Of a stretch of 9,163 bases of DNA, positions 5,914 to 9,163 are shown one piece after another. Every line of letters starts with the position of its first letter. Within the stretch, counting starts at the first letter, position 1. The notes below the pieces were generated by a model, which did no database searches, was not told the origin of the DNA, and saw nothing but the letters and a program-made list of their open reading frames with translations. The position numbers and the translations under genes are program-made. Origin of the DNA: Comamonadaceae bacterium (lineage in GTDB: Bacteria > Pseudomonadota > Gammaproteobacteria > Burkholderiales > Burkholderiaceae_C); NCBI GenBank assembly GCA_947460065.1, contig CANHGF010000072.1, positions 1 through 9,163 on the forward strand. Direction: 5' to 3'.

Positions 5914-5964
5914 GGCCGAGGGATTAATTCAGCGTTCAAGCCCGGTTCTTGTTTCAGCCCCCCA

Positions 5965-7017
5965 TCACATCCGTTGCCCTTGCCTGAACGCGGCCGGCGT
6001 CTGTCCGGTCCAGCCCTTGAAGGCCCGGATGAAGCTTTTCTCGTTCAAAAAGCCTACGGCGGCAGCGACCTGCTTGAGTGGCTGGCGGCCGCGCTGGAGC
6101 AGTTCGAGCGCACGCTCGCGCCGCACCGCGTCCTTGATGGCCTGCAGTGAGGTGCCTTCCTCCTTGAGTTGCCGATGCAGGGTGCGGGCCGACAGGTGCA
6201 GCAGGCGTGCCAGGTCGGCGGCGCTGCGCCCGGCCTCGGGCTGGGCCAGCAGGGCCTGACGGACTTGGGCCAGCAGCAGGCGGTCACGCCGGTAGGGCAT
6301 CACCGTCAAGGGCAGGGCGCGCTGCAGCATCTGGCGCAGCGCCTTTTCGTCGCGGCGTATCGGCAAGCCCAGGTAGCGTGCGTCCAGCCACAGCCGCCCT
6401 TGCGCCGGCTCGTCTGTCGGGTGAAACACCACCGGGCCGGGGAAGATGGTCGGGTAGACGTCGGCATGGGCGGGCTCTGCAAAAGGAAACTCGGCGCGCT
6501 GCAGGGCCAGGCGTGAATCGATCAACCAGCAAGCCACGCCATGAAGATTGCGCAGCAGCGAGACCATGCAGAACTCGCGCAGCTCGCCCAGCGGCTCGCG
6601 CTCTTCCAGCACCACGCAGGCGCCCTGGGGATGGATGTCGATGCGCAGGGCCACGTTGTCGCAAATCAAGCTGTGGTGGCGGCACCAGCGCTTGAGCGCC
6701 ACCCCCAGGCTGGGCGCGCTCAGCGAGGCGCGGATCAGCATGCCGTAGCTGCCCCAGGGCAGAGGACGGTGGCTCCAGCCTAGCGACTCGTCATCGAGCT
6801 CGCGCATCGCATGGCCGGAGACCGCCTCCATCTGTGCGGCCGTGATCCGTGCCCCTGGTTTTTGTGCCTGCGCTGGCGTGATTTGTGCCGCCTTCAGGGC
6901 CCCGGACGCATCGCGCCCCTGGCGCAGGTAGGCTCCCACAATGGCCCGTACGAAGGCCATCGGAGTGCGGGCCGGGCCTGGGGTCATCGTGAGGCGGGCG
7001 TCGGTGCTTGTAGCCAT
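5965..7017 (-). CDS. AraC-family transcriptional regulator (arabinose-binding-like N-terminal domain)
   Basis: 350-aa DNA-binding regulator. Residues about 24-210 fit the N-terminal ligand-sensing domain found in OruR/ArgR-like AraC proteins (PALRQG-type start, LPWGSYGML at 86-94, CRHHSLICDNVALRI at 112-126, FHPTDEP near 198-204). Residues about 260-346 form the double helix-turn-helix, with RSAADLARLLHLSARTLHRQL as the first helix pair and VAAAVGFLNEKSFIRAFKGWTGQTPAAFR as the AraC signature. The gene is divergent from mccB with 142 bp between, the standard position for a local activator. Leucine- or acyl-CoA-linked control is inferred, and the ligand is unknown. The start at 7017 lacks a clear Shine-Dalgarno. 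Internal ATG codons at residues 11 and 20 are alternatives with equally weak support. Confidence 0.92.
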   Translation of the reverse strand: MATSTDARLTMTPGPARTPMAFVRAIVGAYLRQGRDASGALKAAQITPAQAQKPGARITAAQMEAVSGHAMRELDDESLGWSHRPLPWGSYGMLIRASLSAPSLGVALKRWCRHHSLICDNVALRIDIHPQGACVVLEEREPLGELREFCMVSLLRNLHGVACWLIDSRLALQRAEFPFAEPAHADVYPTIFPGPVVFHPTDEPAQGRLWLDARYLGLPIRRDEKALRQMLQRALPLTVMPYRRDRLLLAQVRQALLAQPEAGRSAADLARLLHLSARTLHRQLKEEGTSLQAIKDAVRRERALELLQRGRQPLKQVAAAVGFLNEKSFIRAFKGWTGQTPAAFRQGQRM

Positions 7018-7159
7018 GCTCGCTAGTGTGCCTCAGCATCGAGGCATTTTGGGAATGAGGTGGCGCGATTTGCAACCATTTGCGCCCCCCAGGGGTTTGC
7101 GCAAGGCCTATGCTGCTGCCAGCAGTGGCTAGCCCGCTCCGACCTCAAGAAAGACCTCC
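7018..7159. promoter_or_regulatory. Divergent regulatory region between araC-type gene and mccB
   Basis: This 142-bp region must hold both promoters. For the regulator (minus strand), a candidate pair is TTGCAA (7070-7075) and CAAAAT (read on minus, plus 7046-7051) with 18-bp spacing, 4 of 6 matches each. Just downstream of that -10, TGCCTC/GAGGCA (7029-7034 and 7041-7046) is a 6-bp inverted repeat with a 6-nt centre. TTTGC appears three times in one orientation, at 7069, 7079 and 7096, the first two one helical turn apart. TTGCGCAA (7097-7104) and CTGCTG-C-CAGCAG (7113-7125) are palindromes. For mccB only a poor -10 (TATGCT, 7109-7114) is visible, as is common for activator-dependent promoters. 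Confidence 0.45.
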
Positions 7160-8767
7160 ATGCCCGCGTTGACCTCCCAACTCAATCCCCGTTCGGCCGA
7201 GTTCCAGGCCAATGCCGCGCAAATGCAGGCGGCCGTGGACGACCTGCAGGTGCAGATCGCCAAGGCCGCAGCCGGTGGTGGCGAGGCCGCGCGCGCCAAG
7301 CACGTGGCCCGCGGCAAGCTGCCGCCCCGCGAGCGGGTGCAGATGCTGCTGGACCCGGGTACGCCCTTTCTTGAATTGGCCCCGTTGGCAGCGCATGCCA
7401 TGTACAACGGCGACGCGCCCAGCGCCGGCCTGATCGCGGGTATCGGCCGCATCGAAGGCCTGGACTGCATGATTGTGTGCAACGACGCTACCGTCAAAGG
7501 CGGTACCTACTACCCCATGACGGTGAAGAAGCACCTGCGTGCGCAGGAGGTGGCCATGCAGAACATGCTGCCCTGCGTCTACCTTGTGGACTCAGGCGGC
7601 GCCAACCTGCCCAATCAGGACGAGGTCTTTCCGGACCGCGACCACTTCGGCCGCATCTTCTACAACCAGGCCAATATGAGCGCGCAGGGCATCGCGCAGA
7701 TCGCGGTGGTCATGGGCTCATGCACCGCCGGCGGCGCTTATGTGCCAGCCATGAGCGATGAAACCATCATCGTGAAGAACCAGGGCACCATTTTTCTGGG
7801 TGGCCCGCCGCTGGTGAAAGCGGCGATCGGAGAGATCGTCTCGGCCGAGGACCTGGGTGGCGGCGATGTGCACACCCGCCTCTCCGGTGTGGCTGACCAC
7901 CTGGCCGAGAACGACGCCCACGCGCTGGCCTTGGCGCGCAAGGCGGTGGCCTCGCTCAACCGCGCCAAGAGGCCCAACGTTCAATGGCGAACGCCGGTGG
8001 CGCCTTTGTATGACCCGCACGAACTCTATGGGGTCATCCCCACCGACACACGCAAGCCCTTTGATGTGCGCGAGATCATTGCGCGCATCGTCGACGGCAG
8101 CGAGTTCCATGAATTCAAGGCGCGCTTTGGCGCCACCCTGGTCTGCGGCTTCGCGCACATCGAGGGCATGCCGGTGGGCATCATCGCCAACAACGGGGTG
8201 CTGTTTTCGGAGTCGGCGCAAAAGGCTGCGCACTTCATCGAACTGTGCTGCCAGCGCAAGACGCCGCTGGTATTTCTGCAAAACATCACCGGCTTCATGG
8301 TGGGGCGCAAGTACGAAAACGAAGGCATCGCCCGCCACGGCGCCAAGATGGTCACCGCCGTGGCCACGGCGAGTGTGCCCAAGTTCACCATCATCATTGG
8401 CGGCAGCTACGGCGCGGGCAACTACGGCATGTGCGGGCGGGCCTATTCGCCGCGCTTTCTTTGGATGTGGCCGAATGCGCGCATTTCGGTCATGGGCGGT
8501 GAGCAGGCCGCCAGCGTGCTCGCCACGGTCAAGCGCGACGGCATCGAGGCCAAGGGCGGCCAGTGGAGCGCCCAGGAGGAGGCCGCATTCAAGCAGCCCC
8601 TGCTCGACCAGTTCACTCACCAATCGCATCCTTACTACGCCAGTGCCCGTTTATGGGACGACGGCGTGATCGACCCGGCTGACACCCGCCGGGTGCTGGC
8701 CCTGGGTCTGTCGGCCTCGCTCAATGCACCCATCGGTGAGCCCAAGTTTGGAATTTTCCGGATGTAG
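7160..8767 (+). CDS. mccB: 3-Methylcrotonyl-CoA carboxylase, carboxyltransferase (beta) subunit
   Basis: 535-aa biotin-dependent carboxyltransferase subunit (also called LiuB). It transfers CO2 from carboxybiotin on the alpha subunit to 3-methylcrotonyl-CoA, giving 3-methylglutaconyl-CoA in leucine degradation. The length matches the family. Motifs: KLPPRERV (53-60); [33 protein letters not shown] (142-174), a strong MccB hallmark; first oxyanion-hole loop [16 protein letters not shown] (186-201); and, in the C-terminal half, [13 protein letters not shown] (374-386) and [16 protein letters not shown] (414-429). This pattern separates it from propionyl-CoA carboxylase. ATG 7160 is preceded only by a weak AGAAAG. 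The partner MccA and the usual enoyl-CoA hydratase gene are not in the window; a toxin-antitoxin module follows immediately. Confidence 0.96.
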   Translation: MPALTSQLNPRSAEFQANAAQMQAAVDDLQVQIAKAAAGGGEAARAKHVARGKLPPRERVQMLLDPGTPFLELAPLAAHAMYNGDAPSAGLIAGIGRIEGLDCMIVCNDATVKGGTYYPMTVKKHLRAQEVAMQNMLPCVYLVDSGGANLPNQDEVFPDRDHFGRIFYNQANMSAQGIAQIAVVMGSCTAGGAYVPAMSDETIIVKNQGTIFLGGPPLVKAAIGEIVSAEDLGGGDVHTRLSGVADHLAENDAHALALARKAVASLNRAKRPNVQWRTPVAPLYDPHELYGVIPTDTRKPFDVREIIARIVDGSEFHEFKARFGATLVCGFAHIEGMPVGIIANNGVLFSESAQKAAHFIELCCQRKTPLVFLQNITGFMVGRKYENEGIARHGAKMVTAVATASVPKFTIIIGGSYGAGNYGMCGRAYSPRFLWMWPNARISVMGGEQAASVLATVKRDGIEAKGGQWSAQEEAAFKQPLLDQFTHQSHPYYASARLWDDGVIDPADTRRVLALGLSASLNAPIGEPKFGIFRM

Positions 8768-8777
8768 TGTGTATGAT
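8748..8777 (+). promoter_or_regulatory. Candidate promoter of the second toxin-antitoxin module
   Basis: TTGGAA (8748-8753, 4 of 6 against TTGACA) and TATGAT (8772-8777, 5 of 6 against TATAAT) are separated by 18 bp. The -35 lies inside the last codons of mccB and the -10 in the left arm of the palindrome that follows. The module can thus be transcribed independently of mccB. Confidence 0.5.
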
Positions 8778-8795
8778 TTAATAAATCCATACACA
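8768..8795. promoter_or_regulatory. 28-bp AT-rich palindromic operator upstream of vapB
   Basis: It starts with the base right after the mccB stop codon. The outer arms TGTGTATG (8768-8775) and CATACACA (8788-8795) are perfectly complementary. Inside them ATTTA-A-TAAAT (8776-8786) is a second perfect palindrome, leaving a single unpaired C (8787). Being AT-rich in very GC-rich DNA and overlapping the candidate -10, it is most simply an autorepression operator for the antitoxin-toxin complex, as in VapBC modules. Confidence 0.7.
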
Positions 8796-8810
8796 TCAGC
8801 GGGAGCCCAA

Positions 8811-9149
8811 ATGCGAACCAACATCGTGATCGACGACAAGCTCATGGCCGAAGTCATGGCCACGGGCCGTTTCAAGACCAAGCGGGAGGCGGTGGAAGAA
8901 GGTCTGCGCCTGCTCAAGCGTCGCCAGGTCTATGACGGCTTGCTGGCCTTGCGCGGCAAGCTGCATTGGGACGACTCTGACAAAGGCTGGGCCGATTACC
9001 GGAACAATCAGTCGGCCCTGAAGGCCAAAGGCCTGCCTCACGATGCCTATGCGGTGTTGCCCCCGCAGGGCGAGCCCTCGCCGCCCGCCCGTGTGGCCCT
9101 GGCTGCAGAAGCTGCGCCCAAGCCCTACCGTGGACGCAAAAAGCCATGA
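8811..9149 (+). CDS. vapB: VapB-family antitoxin with long C-terminal tail
   Basis: 112-aa antitoxin. The N-terminal part MRTNIVIDDKLMAEVMATGRFKTKREAVEEGLRLL (residues 1-35) is the classic VapB ribbon-helix-helix DNA-binding domain. LRGKLHWDDS (47-56) matches the toxin-contacting segment that normally ends these proteins at about 65-75 residues. Here about 50 further residues follow (60-112), proline- and alanine-rich in the middle and ending in basic YRGRKKP. The ATG at 8811 is chosen over the longer frame from 8724 because the family N-terminus begins exactly there and GGGAG (8801-8805) lies 5 nt upstream; the longer form would run through mccB and the operator. The stop overlaps the downstream toxin ATG by 4 nt (9146-9149). 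It is a different family from the first antitoxin in the window. Confidence 0.9.
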   Translation: MRTNIVIDDKLMAEVMATGRFKTKREAVEEGLRLLKRRQVYDGLLALRGKLHWDDSDKGWADYRNNQSALKAKGLPHDAYAVLPPQGEPSPPARVALAAEAAPKPYRGRKKP

Positions 9150-9163
9150 TGCTGGTCGATGCC
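9146..9163 (+). CDS. vapC: Start of a PIN-domain toxin (VapC), cut off by window end
   Basis: Only six codons are visible, reading MMLVDA. The MLVDxS/T start is where VapC toxins carry their first catalytic Asp, here Asp5 if the first ATG is used. ATG 9146 overlaps the antitoxin stop as ATGA; ATG 9149 is an alternative start. The identification rests mainly on position behind a VapB gene. Confidence 0.6.

Noticed and set aside
5914..5964. Bidirectional terminator between the convergent PIN toxin and AraC-type genes
   Set aside because: No stem of useful length with a T-run was found on either strand in these 51 bp.
7718..8629. 303-codon minus-strand open frame inside mccB
   Set aside because: Antisense shadow of mccB, whose conserved motifs on the plus strand explain the region; no family features or ribosome-binding site on the minus strand.
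8724..8810. Extended N-terminus for the VapB antitoxin from 8724
   Set aside because: It would overlap the end of mccB and the palindromic operator; the family N-terminus MRTNIVIDD and a Shine-Dalgarno place the start at 8811.

Overview
The window is GC-rich, densely packed chromosomal DNA. Its gene set and codon use suggest a betaproteobacterium of the order Burkholderiales, possibly Comamonadaceae-like. That placement is an inference from style and gene content, because no rRNA or other marker is present.

Layout. Positions 1-3609 hold a plus-strand run of five genes: the C-terminal two thirds of a thiolase, a short-chain dehydrogenase (SDR), a short/medium-chain-type acyl-CoA dehydrogenase, a single-domain rhodanese and a YchJ-type zinc-binding protein. 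The last four are separated by only 5-24 bp and look like one operon. Between the thiolase and the SDR lies a 100-bp pair of inverted repeats rich in CCCTCTCCC/GGGAGAGGG. Positions 3610-5211 hold a 179-bp spacer, a short membrane-protein ORF of 37 codons coupled by a TTGA overlap to an ExoD-family membrane protein, and a HAD phosphatase. The HAD gene contains an internal 27-nt duplication. Positions 5226-5913 are a complete type II toxin-antitoxin module (FitA-like ribbon-helix-helix antitoxin and PIN-domain toxin) with its own operator-like repeats. Positions 5965-7017 (minus) encode an AraC-family regulator, divergent from mccB/liuB (7160-8767), the carboxyltransferase subunit of 3-methylcrotonyl-CoA carboxylase. 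Directly after the mccB stop sits a 28-bp AT-rich palindrome and a second, different antitoxin gene (VapB family). Its stop overlaps the start of a PIN toxin gene cut off by the window end.

How it fits together. The thiolase, SDR, acyl-CoA dehydrogenase and MccB belong to acyl-CoA and branched-chain (leucine/isovalerate) catabolism. The AraC-type protein is the obvious candidate regulator of mccB. Rhodanese, YchJ, ExoD-like and HAD genes are accessory genes often seen scattered in such genomes. The two toxin-antitoxin modules stand out. One sits between the HAD gene and the regulator. The other sits immediately after mccB, where related clusters usually continue with an enoyl-CoA hydratase gene and mccA.

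The strongest candidates for something undescribed are the 37-codon membrane ORF coupled to exoD, the long proline/alanine-rich tail on the second antitoxin, the operator architectures of the two modules, and the repeat that supplies the SDR ribosome-binding site and can form competing structures. No wholly new multi-gene system could be demonstrated from sequence alone.
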